Source: an uncultured Erythrobacter sp.
Lineage (GTDB): Bacteria > Pseudomonadota > Alphaproteobacteria > Sphingomonadales > Sphingomonadaceae
Length of the DNA: 64,000 nt
Direction of reading: 5' to 3'
Assembly: GCA_947494705.1 (NCBI GenBank)
Contig: CANLVN010000001.1
Span: 1-64,000 of the forward strand
In this document: piece after piece, positions 8,529 to 16,046 of the stretch
Position numbering within the stretch: position 1 is the stretch's first letter
Layout of the letters: every line of letters starts with the position of its first letter
Notes under the pieces: model-generated
The model's database searches: none
Told to the model about the DNA's origin: nothing
What the model saw: the letters and a program-made list of their open reading frames with translations, nothing else
Translations under genes and position numbers: made by a program

Positions 8529-10073
8529 TTAATAGGCGCGCGCGACCAATATCCGCTCGACTGCCGGTTCGCCTGTGAAGATGCAGGTGCCGCTTGGCTT
8601 ATCGCTGCCGCGCGGCACGTTGCGGATGGTGAGCTTCTCGCCTTTGAGTCGCTCCACCACCTTTTCGAGAGCATCGCCGGTCGGTCTTGCCCACTCGACT
8701 TCTACCCAGCCCGGGTACTTGCCGTTTGACTTGAAGAAGTCGGTAACCTCAGACCACTGGGTCAGCCCGCGCGTGATGTTGGCGTCGCGGCGTTCGCGGG
8801 CCTCTTCGAAAAGGCTGGACTGAATTTCCTCGATCAGGGCGGGCGCGTTACGAGTGAATTCGTCAACAGGCACGAACTGCATGTCGGGCTTTCCGTTGTC
8901 GGCGTTCCACAGGCGGTCGCGGCGCAGAAGGGCGAGCTTGCCGTTATCCATGTCACGCGGTCCGACCTCGATGATGATCGGCGCGCCTTTCCGCACCCAA
9001 TCCCAACGCTTGGCAGTTGCCTTGCCCGGCGATTTGTCGAGCAATACGCGGATCGGCTCTCCGAGCGTGAATTGCCCTGCAAGCGCGGCGCGTACACCTT
9101 CGCAATAGGCCAGCACATCGGCGTCCTCGGGCTTGTCGCGAAGCATCGGCAGGATCACCACCTGATGAGGCGCAATGCGCGGCGGTACGCGCAGGCCATC
9201 ATCATCGCCGTGGGTCATTATGACACCGCCTACGAGGCGGGTCGAAGTGCCCCAACTTGTCGTATGGCACAGCTGCTGCGTGCCTTCTGCGTCCTGATAG
9301 CGGATGCCTGCAGCGCTGGCGAAGCTGGTGCCCAGATAATGCGACGTGCCTGCCTGCAGAGCTTTTCCGTCCTGCATCATCGCCTCGATCGACCATGTTT
9401 CGTCTGCGCCAGGGAAACGCTCGTTCTCCGGCTTTTCGCCCGCGACCACCGGCATGGCGAGGTCTTCCTCGGCACAGGCACTATACATTTCGAGCGCGCG
9501 ATGCGTTTCTTCCAGAGCTTCAGCCCGCGTGGAATGGGCAGTGTGCCCCTCCTGCCAAAGAAACTCGGACGTGCGCAGGAACATGCGCGTGCGCATTTCC
9601 CACCGGACCACGTTAGCCCACTGGTTCATCATCAGCGGAAGATCACGCCACGACTGAACCCAGCGCGCCATTGCGTCGCCGATGATGGTTTCGGACGTGG
9701 GCCGGACGACCAGCGGCTCCTCGAGCTTGGCCTCGGGGTCGGGGATCAGTTTGCCCTCTCCATCCGCGATGAGGCGATGATGGGTAACGACCGCCATTTC
9801 CTTGGCAAAGCCGTCGACATGCGCTGCCTCGCGCTCGAAATTGGCGAGCGGAATGAAGATGGGGAAATAGGCGTTCTGGATGCCGGCGGCCTTGATCCGG
9901 TCATCCATCAGGCGCTGGATACGCTCCCAGATACCATAGCCCCACGGCTTGATGACCATACAGCCACGGACGCCCGATTCCTCGGCGAGGTCGGCGGCGG
10001 CGATGACTTCCTGATACCACTTTGCAAAGTCGTCTTCACGCTTCACATTAAGCGCGTGGCGAATATTGGACAC
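8529..10073 (-). CDS. proS: Prolyl-tRNA synthetase, archaeal/eukaryotic type
   Basis: A 514-residue class II synthetase charging tRNA-Pro. The sequence carries the archaeal/eukaryotic-like signatures KWYQEVI, GCMVIKPWGYGIWERIQ, FLRTSEFLWQEGHTAHSTR and the motif 3 region STRLVGGVIMTHGDDDGL. There is no bacterial editing insertion domain, and the C-terminal extension ends in ...RAY, a terminal tyrosine typical of this type. Most alphaproteobacteria have the shorter bacterial ProRS of roughly 440 residues, so this form is a lineage-specific replacement. It lies 50 bases downstream of phaR on the same strand. Confidence 0.93.
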   Translation of the reverse strand: MSNIRHALNVKREDDFAKWYQEVIAAADLAEESGVRGCMVIKPWGYGIWERIQRLMDDRIKAAGIQNAYFPIFIPLANFEREAAHVDGFAKEMAVVTHHRLIADGEGKLIPDPEAKLEEPLVVRPTSETIIGDAMARWVQSWRDLPLMMNQWANVVRWEMRTRMFLRTSEFLWQEGHTAHSTRAEALEETHRALEMYSACAEEDLAMPVVAGEKPENERFPGADETWSIEAMMQDGKALQAGTSHYLGTSFASAAGIRYQDAEGTQQLCHTTSWGTSTRLVGGVIMTHGDDDGLRVPPRIAPHQVVILPMLRDKPEDADVLAYCEGVRAALAGQFTLGEPIRVLLDKSPGKATAKRWDWVRKGAPIIIEVGPRDMDNGKLALLRRDRLWNADNGKPDMQFVPVDEFTRNAPALIEEIQSSLFEEARERRDANITRGLTQWSEVTDFFKSNGKYPGWVEVEWARPTGDALEKVVERLKGEKLTIRNVPRGSDKPSGTCIFTGEPAVERILVARAY

Positions 10074-10123
10074 TGAAAATTCCTGCTTCGAACGGGTCTT
10101 CGTTATGACCTCAAGGCCTGCAT

Positions 10124-10714
10124 TTATTTGCCAAGCTCGTCCAGTTTCTTCTGCATGGCGGCCATCTGCTCGCGCAGTTGCGCCAGCTCAGTCGCGGCAT
10201 TCTCTTTCGCCGGTTGACCGGGCGCAGACGACGATGCCCTGGAGCCGCGGCCCGGCATGAAGGTTTCCGCCGCCGCGCGCATCATTGCCATGTTGGTTTC
10301 GTGGATCGCGCTCAGCGGATTCTTCGCCATGCCCTGCTCGAAGGCTTCGCGGATCTTGGCCTGATTTTCGCGGAAGTTCTGCATGCTCGCCTCGAGATAG
10401 GAGGGCATGAGCGTTTCCATCGAGTTGCCGTACATGCCGATCAACTGGCGCAGGAAGCTGACCGGAAGCATCTGCTGCCCGCCGCTCGCCTCTTCTTCCA
10501 TGATGATCTGTGTCAGGATCGAGTGAGTTATGTCTTCGCCCGACTTCGCATCGTACACCGCGAAGTCGACATTCTCGCGCACCATCTTCGCCAGATCGTC
10601 GAGAGTGATGTAGCTTGAGGACGCGGTGTTGTAGAGCCTGCGATTGGCGTATTTCTTGATAATGGTGGTGTCGCCCGAACCTTCGGGCGAGGCTGCGCCG
10701 GCCTTGCGTCCCAT
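10124..10714 (-). CDS. phaR: PhaR, polyhydroxyalkanoate synthesis repressor
   Basis: A 196-residue regulator. Residues 15-75 form the PHB accumulation regulator DNA-binding domain, recognisable from TTIIKKYANRRLYNT and SYITLDDLAKMVREN. It is followed by PHB-accumulation repeats (LPVSFLRQLIGMYGNSMETL, PSYLEASMQNFRENQAKIRE) and a C-terminal coiled coil (LAQLREQMAAMQKKLDELGK). PhaR binds PHA granules and represses phasin and its own gene. Two GCAG/CTGC palindromes lie in the upstream 108-base gap and are listed separately as probable operators. No phaC or phasin gene is in the window. Confidence 0.9.
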   Translation of the reverse strand: MGRKAGAASPEGSGDTTIIKKYANRRLYNTASSSYITLDDLAKMVRENVDFAVYDAKSGEDITHSILTQIIMEEEASGGQQMLPVSFLRQLIGMYGNSMETLMPSYLEASMQNFRENQAKIREAFEQGMAKNPLSAIHETNMAMMRAAAETFMPGRGSRASSSAPGQPAKENAATELAQLREQMAAMQKKLDELGK

Positions 10715-10759
10715 ATATCGTATCCCTCTATCCCGGTTTTAGGCGCCTACCATTAGCAC

Positions 10760-10774
10760 CTGCACAATGTGCAG
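10760..10774. promoter_or_regulatory. Palindrome upstream of phaR, probable PhaR operator
   Basis: CTGCACAATGTGCAG is a 15-base dyad symmetric about a central A, 46 bases upstream of the phaR start. PhaR proteins are known to bind TGC/GCA-rich dyads of the CTGC-N-GCAG kind and to autorepress, so this is a plausible operator. The assignment is inferred from position and symmetry. Confidence 0.5.
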
Positions 10775-10800
10775 CGCAATATGAACGCCCGGGATTCTTC

Positions 10801-10817
10801 GCAGTTGCACCAACTGC
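10801..10817. promoter_or_regulatory. Second palindrome upstream of phaR
   Basis: GCAGTTGCACCAACTGC is a perfect 7-base inverted repeat around a 3-base centre, lying between the alr stop codon and phaR. It shares GCAG/CTGC ends with the palindrome at 10760-10774. It could be a second PhaR site or a weak alr terminator hairpin; no T-run follows, which favours a protein-binding site. Confidence 0.45.
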
Positions 10818-10822
10818 ACGAG

Positions 10823-11860
10823 TCACAGACGCAGTCGCGACCCCAGAACAGTAAGCAATTCGTATTGGGAAACAGAGCTTTGCCGCGCAGCATCGGGTAG
10901 ATGCATGGGCACCTGCAGCCAGTCACCTTCTCGCACTTCTGGCGCGTTGGAAAGGTCGACTATGACCATGTCCATCGAAACCTTGCCAAGCAAGGGCAGC
11001 GCATGATCACCGACAGAAAGCGAATTCCCCGGACCACGCGCCCGCAAAAACCCATCGGCATAACCCAGTGACACCGTACCTGTCCGCATCGGCCCTTGAG
11101 CCACATACTCGCCATTGTATCCCACCGCATCGCCTGCGCTCAGTTGTCGGGTCTGAAGCACGGCGGCCTCGATATGCGCGACCTGACCGATCTTTTCTGC
11201 AAGTTCGCTTCGCGGCACGCCGCCATAGAGGGCGAGGCCCGGACGGGTCAGATCGAAAGCATATTCCTCGCCCAGAGCAATCCCTGCGCTGTTGGCGAGG
11301 CTGGCGCTGCGATGCGCGACCAACGGCAGACATTCGCGAAAGCGGTCCAGCTGCCGCGCGTTCATCGGGCTGTCCTCGTCCGCATTGGCGAGGTGACTCA
11401 TAAGGACATCGATATCGAGAGCGGCGACTGCTGGATCACCAAGATCGTTGGGTGAAACGCCCAGACGGTTGATCCCGGTATCGACCATCAGGTGGCAGCG
11501 CTGCCCTCCCCCGGAGACCCAGCGCCTCGCCTGTTCCAGCGAATTGATCACCGGAACCGCGCCGCTCGGTTTCGCAAAGTCGACGTCTTCGCCACGCAAG
11601 GGTCCGTGCAAGACGGCGATCTGATCTGACGGCACATGGCGCGCGACCGCCTCGACTTCGCTCCAATGCGCTACGAAGAACACGGTACATCCCGCATCGC
11701 GAAGCACCGGGACACATGCATCGACGCCGAGGCCGTAACAATTGGCCTTCACAGCAGCCCCTGCCTTCGCCGCGCCCGACATTGCATCCAGCGCGCGCCA
11801 ATTCGCGGCGAGTGCGTCCCTGTCTATGCGGAGCCTTAAAGTGGGCTCAGGCCTGTGCAT
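10823..11860 (-). CDS. alr: Alanine racemase
   Basis: A 345-residue PLP enzyme interconverting L- and D-alanine for peptidoglycan. The PLP lysine is in AAVKANCYGLG (usually KANAYGHG) near residue 37. The catalytic tyrosine region of the C-terminal domain is visible as AVGYNGEYVA, with GYADG and GKVSMDMVIVDL nearby. The start at 11860 (MHRPEPTLRLRIDRDALAAN) is chosen because it aligns with the family and gives a 14-base overlap with the preceding transporter gene. Cys and Leu replace the usual Ala and His in the PLP motif, a variation seen in some alphaproteobacterial racemases. Co-translation with the transporter is likely. Confidence 0.9.
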   Translation of the reverse strand: MHRPEPTLRLRIDRDALAANWRALDAMSGAAKAGAAVKANCYGLGVDACVPVLRDAGCTVFFVAHWSEVEAVARHVPSDQIAVLHGPLRGEDVDFAKPSGAVPVINSLEQARRWVSGGGQRCHLMVDTGINRLGVSPNDLGDPAVAALDIDVLMSHLANADEDSPMNARQLDRFRECLPLVAHRSASLANSAGIALGEEYAFDLTRPGLALYGGVPRSELAEKIGQVAHIEAAVLQTRQLSAGDAVGYNGEYVAQGPMRTGTVSLGYADGFLRARGPGNSLSVGDHALPLLGKVSMDMVIVDLSNAPEVREGDWLQVPMHLPDAARQSSVSQYELLTVLGSRLRL

Positions 11861-13529
11861 TATCCTCGAAATCCTTTGGCGGTCCTCCCGACAGACCCCA
11901 CCATGCAACGACCACACCGAAGGCGACAATGCCCCACGTATACCACAGGCCTGAATAGACGTTGCCCGTGCTCGCCACGATGATGCCCGAGATCAGAGGA
12001 AGGAACCCGCCGAGATACCCTGCACCGATGTGATACGGGATCGACATCGATGAATAGCGGATCTTCGCCGGGAACATCTCGGACAACAGCGCCGCGACAG
12101 AGCCATATGTCAGCGCAGAGAGCATGCCCAGCGCCATCAGCATGGCGATGATGCCTACAATGTTGATCAACGGCGGCACCTGGCGGGCAAAGTCGAAGCC
12201 GGACTGCTCGAGAGCGGCCTGCAGCCCCTCGGTACGCGCCGCGCCATCGTCTAGCCAGGTTTCCCCGATAGCCACGGGGACGCTGCCGACGGTCACACCC
12301 AGTTCCTGGCCTTCCTCGACATCGTAGGCCACGCCGCTCGATGTCAGTGAGCCGAGGATCTTGCCGCAATCGGTCTGCTCGCGATCGAACAGTTCGGCAA
12401 ACGGATCTGTCACGCATTCTTGGCCGGTTACAACCACGGGGTTGCGCTCTGCCGCTTCGGCGAGACCCGGATTGGCGAGGCTGCCCATCGTCCAGAAGAT
12501 CGGGAACAGCAGCGCGAGCGTGGCCAGCGCGCCGATTATGATTGGCTTCTTGCGCCCAACTCGGTCGGACCATTTGCCGACGAGAATATAGAACCCCATC
12601 GAAAGCCCGCCAGCGATCAGCAGGATTATCTCGACGGTCAGTTCATTGAGTCGCATGTCACCCTTGAGGAAGGACAGGCTTGAGAAGAACGCTGTGTACC
12701 AGATCGTGGTCAGAACGCCTGCCACCCCGAACAGCGCGACAAAGATGCGCTTGGGATTACCGGGATAGGTGAAGCTCTCGATGAACGGGTTGCCGCTTGT
12801 TTCCCCCGCTTCCTTCATCGCCTTGAAGACGGGGCTTTCCGACAGTTTGAAGCGCATCCACAGCGAGATGGCCAGCAACAGGATCGAGAGAAGGAACGGA
12901 ACGCGCCAGCCCCAGTCGTTGAAGTCGTCCTCTGGAATAATCGCGCGGCATGACAGCACGACGATGATCGAAAGCACGAACCCGCCAACGACGCTCGCCT
13001 GGATGAAACTGGTGTAATAGCCACGCTTGTCCGGCGGCGCGTGTTCGGCAACATAAATCGCGGCACCACCATATTCACCGCCCAACGCCAGGCCCTGCAG
13101 GATACGCAGCAATATGACGATCAAGGGGGCAATCGCGACATAGGCAGGCCCATAAGTGGCTTCCAGATAGGTCACGGTCGGTATGAAGCCGACGCCTGCA
13201 GTCGCAATCCCCATGAGCGTTACTGTTACGAGGAAGGTGTATTTGCGCCCCAGCCTGTCACCGAGAAAGCCGAACAGGATCGCGCCGATCGGGCGAAACG
13301 CGAAGCCCACCGCGAAGGTCGACCATACAAGCAGGAGTCCGAGCGTCGGGTCATCGACCTGATAGAAAGCATCCTTCAGGATGTAGGCGAGCGTTCCGTA
13401 GATGAAGAAATCGTACCACTCGAAGATAGTGCCTGCAGACGAAGCCCCGACGACGAGGCGAATTTCGCTCGCGGTCGGCTCCCGGTCTGCGATCGCGCCC
13501 GCTTCGGTTGGTGCTGTAGAAGTTGCCAT
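11847..13529 (-). CDS. MHS-family MFS transporter with a 100-residue extra-membrane insert
   Basis: A 560-residue major facilitator transporter. The start region SAGTIFEWYDFFIYG and the loop FLGDRLGRKYTF identify the metabolite:H+ symporter group (ProP/KgtP/ShiA-like), which imports osmolytes, dicarboxylates or similar anions. Between helices, at about residues 351-452, is a hydrophilic insert with two cysteines (GQECV and TDCGK) and acidic patches; the transport core resumes at INIVGIIAMLMALGM. The start MATSTAPTEAG at 13529 is preferred over the in-frame start at 13574. The next gene, alr, overlaps its end. The substrate cannot be read from the sequence. Confidence 0.82.
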   Translation of the reverse strand: MATSTAPTEAGAIADREPTASEIRLVVGASSAGTIFEWYDFFIYGTLAYILKDAFYQVDDPTLGLLLVWSTFAVGFAFRPIGAILFGFLGDRLGRKYTFLVTVTLMGIATAGVGFIPTVTYLEATYGPAYVAIAPLIVILLRILQGLALGGEYGGAAIYVAEHAPPDKRGYYTSFIQASVVGGFVLSIIVVLSCRAIIPEDDFNDWGWRVPFLLSILLLAISLWMRFKLSESPVFKAMKEAGETSGNPFIESFTYPGNPKRIFVALFGVAGVLTTIWYTAFFSSLSFLKGDMRLNELTVEIILLIAGGLSMGFYILVGKWSDRVGRKKPIIIGALATLALLFPIFWTMGSLANPGLAEAAERNPVVVTGQECVTDPFAELFDREQTDCGKILGSLTSSGVAYDVEEGQELGVTVGSVPVAIGETWLDDGAARTEGLQAALEQSGFDFARQVPPLINIVGIIAMLMALGMLSALTYGSVAALLSEMFPAKIRYSSMSIPYHIGAGYLGGFLPLISGIIVASTGNVYSGLWYTWGIVAFGVVVAWWGLSGGPPKDFEDNAQA

Positions 13530-13586
13530 GGATCCCCGTTTCCCACTGTTCCCGCGCGGATCTCCGGTCCGCATCAGCCGCTTGCC

Positions 13587-14012
13587 TTAGCCCGTGACAG
13601 CACCAGAGGAAAGCGCCTCACTCATGGCCTTCCACGGCAACAGGAGCGCTCCGTGACGCGCCGGATGGGGCAAGGCCGGTTCGAGTGCATCGATACCAGG
13701 CCAATCGGGCATCGGCCCCTCGTGACCCAGCCATGCCTCGATCGTGGCCAGCGTGCGCTCGAAATCTGCAGCGCTTCGGCCGCGTGCTTCGAGTGCCATC
13801 ACAGCTGCCGAACTCTGCCCTATCGCGCAGGCTGCGACCTGCATACCAAGCCGCTCGACAGCGCCATCGGGCCCGCACTCGGCACCGAGTATCAGGGTGC
13901 TGCCGCAGGTTCGCGACCGGGTTTCAGCGTTGTGACTGTATGTACCATTCAAGGGAAACGCAGCCAGCTCAGCCGAGAGGGCAAGCAGGCGCGGCGTGTA
14001 TAGCTTGGTCAT
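13587..14012 (-). CDS. NifU/IscU-like iron-sulfur scaffold family protein
   Basis: A 141-residue protein resembling the NifU N-terminal (IscU) fold. RTCGSTLILGAECGPDGAVE corresponds to the first cysteine region, and AACAIGQSSAAVMALEA to the second (GCA-x-S). The third cysteine, normally in RRxC before an LxW segment, is replaced in LPHPARHGALLLPWKAM, where His takes its place. Cluster assembly is therefore uncertain; it may be a divergent or degenerate scaffold. Its ATG overlaps the cvpA stop (TGATG), so the two are co-translated. Confidence 0.7.
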   Translation of the reverse strand: MTKLYTPRLLALSAELAAFPLNGTYSHNAETRSRTCGSTLILGAECGPDGAVERLGMQVAACAIGQSSAAVMALEARGRSAADFERTLATIEAWLGHEGPMPDWPGIDALEPALPHPARHGALLLPWKAMSEALSSGAVTG

Positions 14013-14563
14013 CAGTTCGCGGAATCGTCCGCCTCTTCCTCAGCCTCGCGTTCCGCTTGTTCGCCGAGGATGATGGCCCGGCGCTCGGCGACGATCTTCA
14101 CGAGTTCACGCGAAGCGGCGTCAAGGGCGGGATAAGTCCGGGCCTGCGCTATCCAGTCGGGACGGCCCTTGTAACCCCAGACCGTGTCGAAGCCGAGAAC
14201 CAGCACCGAAAACGCAAAAACCGCAATCAGCGCCCCTTTTACGGCACCAAAACCGAAGCCAAGCACGCGGTCGATGGGTCCAAGGATCGAGTTACGCGAA
14301 GCTTCGCCAACATTCCCGGCAATCACCTTCATCGCCGCATACGGGATCAGCAACAGAAGCGCGAAAGCCAAAATCGAAGTCGTAGGTTCGGTGGAAAAAT
14401 ACCTCCCGAGCTGATCGGTAAGCGGCGTATGCAGGTAGTGAACCGAAAATGCGGCGAGGATCCAAGCCGCAAGGCTCAGCACTTCCTGCACGAGACCGCG
14501 CATGAAGCCGCCGATTGCCGCTACCGCGACGATAATCAGCACGATGATGTCGAGGATTTCCAT
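14012..14563 (-). CDS. cvpA: CvpA family membrane protein
   Basis: A 183-residue protein with four or five hydrophobic helices beginning MEILDIIVLIIVAVAAIGGF. It contains the CvpA-typical GFMRGLVQEVLSLAAWILA and NSILGPIDRVLGFGFGAVKG segments, then a charged C-terminal tail (EQAEREAEEEADD). CvpA proteins are inner-membrane proteins first linked to colicin V production and now to envelope stress tolerance; the molecular role is unknown. The gene starts 14 bases after radA ends and overlaps the NifU-like gene by one base. Confidence 0.87.
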   Translation of the reverse strand: MEILDIIVLIIVAVAAIGGFMRGLVQEVLSLAAWILAAFSVHYLHTPLTDQLGRYFSTEPTTSILAFALLLLIPYAAMKVIAGNVGEASRNSILGPIDRVLGFGFGAVKGALIAVFAFSVLVLGFDTVWGYKGRPDWIAQARTYPALDAASRELVKIVAERRAIILGEQAEREAEEEADDSAN

Positions 14564-14577
14564 AGCTCTGCGAAGGG

Positions 14578-15945
14578 TTATTGCGTGCCCATCACACGGT
14601 CAACGAGGTTGGGTAAAGCATTCACTACCCGGTAATCCAGCGTCGATGAAGCGTTGCCTGCGTCCGATGGGCCGTATCCCAGCGCAAATCCAAGCTTGCC
14701 AGCCTCGCGCATTCTCAGTCCCGCGTGGGCAACAGGTCGAATCTCGCCGGCAAGCGAAACCTCGCCGAACCATGCGCTCTTGTCCGGCAGCGGCTTGTCC
14801 GCGAGCGCCGATACCAGCGCTGCTGCGACCGCAAGGTCCGCGGCCGGATCGGACAGGCGGTAGCCCCCGGCGATGTTGAGATAGACTTCGGCAGAAGAGA
14901 AATTCAGTCCGCAGCGCGATTCGAGCACCGCCAGCAACATAGCCAGCCGACCACTGTCCCAGCCCACGACCGCACGACGCGGCGTCGCGCCGGATTGCAA
15001 CCGGACAATCAATGCCTGTATCTCGACCAGCACCGGGCGCGTGCCCTCGAGCGCCGGGAACACCGCGCTCCCCGCAAGCGGTGCATCGCGACCCGACAGG
15101 AACAGCATCGACGGGTTGGAAACCTCCTCGAGACCCTCGGACGCCATCGAGAACACACCGATCTCGTCGACCGCACCGAAGCGGTTCTTGAGTGCGCGCA
15201 GGATCCGATATTGGTGGCTGCGCTCGCCCTCGAAACTCATCACGACATCGACCATGTGTTCGAGCACGCGAGGCCCGGCGATGCTGCCATCCTTGGTAAC
15301 GTGGCCGACCAGCATCAGTGCACAGCCGCTTGCCTTGGCATAGCGGATCAGTTCGAGCGCACAGCCGCGCACTTGGCTGACCGTGCCAGGCGCCCCCTCG
15401 ATCGTGTCGGAATGCATGGTCTGGATCGAGTCGATCACGAGCAATGCGGGCGGGTCGCCCTGCCCCAGCGTAGTCAGGATATCGCGCACAGAAGTTTCCG
15501 AGGCGAGTCGGATCGGCGCATCCGCCACACCCAGACGCTGTGCCCGCAACCGTACCTGCCCTGCCGCTTCTTCGCCGCTGACATAGACTACATCGTTGCC
15601 ACCGCGCGCGATTGTCGCGGCAGTTTGAAGCAGCAGAGTCGATTTGCCGATGCCCGGATCGCCGCCCATCAACACCGCGGAACCCGGCACAATCCCGCCA
15701 CCCAACGCGCGGTCGAATTCCGCAAGGCCGGTCGATTTCCTGACAGGCAGTTCCGCCGGGCGATTGAGCGGTACGAATTCAATCCCGCGCCCGCCGCGCG
15801 ACAGGTCGTGCTTCTGAGAGAATACCGTCGCAGGCGCATCTTCGGTGAGCGTATTCCACTCCCCGCAATCGTTGCATTGCCCTTGCCACCGGGAGCTAAC
15901 CGCGCCGCAATTGGCGCACACATATTGACGTTTGGGTTTGGCCAT
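14578..15945 (-). CDS. radA: DNA repair protein RadA
   Basis: A 455-residue RecA-like ATPase that drives branch migration in recombination. It has an N-terminal C4 zinc finger (CANCG and CNDCG, residues 10-28), Walker A GGDPGIGKS near residues 94-102, a Walker B LLVIDSIQTM, the RadA signature KNRFG (LKNRFGAVDEIGVF) and a C-terminal Lon protease-like domain without catalytic residues. The length is typical. It is the first gene of a radA-cvpA-NifU-like run on the minus strand and is divergent from the patatin gene. Confidence 0.95.
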   Translation of the reverse strand: MAKPKRQYVCANCGAVSSRWQGQCNDCGEWNTLTEDAPATVFSQKHDLSRGGRGIEFVPLNRPAELPVRKSTGLAEFDRALGGGIVPGSAVLMGGDPGIGKSTLLLQTAATIARGGNDVVYVSGEEAAGQVRLRAQRLGVADAPIRLASETSVRDILTTLGQGDPPALLVIDSIQTMHSDTIEGAPGTVSQVRGCALELIRYAKASGCALMLVGHVTKDGSIAGPRVLEHMVDVVMSFEGERSHQYRILRALKNRFGAVDEIGVFSMASEGLEEVSNPSMLFLSGRDAPLAGSAVFPALEGTRPVLVEIQALIVRLQSGATPRRAVVGWDSGRLAMLLAVLESRCGLNFSSAEVYLNIAGGYRLSDPAADLAVAAALVSALADKPLPDKSAWFGEVSLAGEIRPVAHAGLRMREAGKLGFALGYGPSDAGNASSTLDYRVVNALPNLVDRVMGTQ

Positions 15946-16046
15946 CAGACGCTTCGTTTAACCAGAACATTTGTAGAACGCAAGTTGCCTTGGCAGCGAC
16001 TATGGCTGTAGGTAACACATGGCGGCTCCCGCAGCCGCTTCGCATC

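Noticed and set aside
9072..10076. 334-codon plus-strand open frame across proS.
   Set aside because: Antisense to proS, which has complete synthetase motifs.
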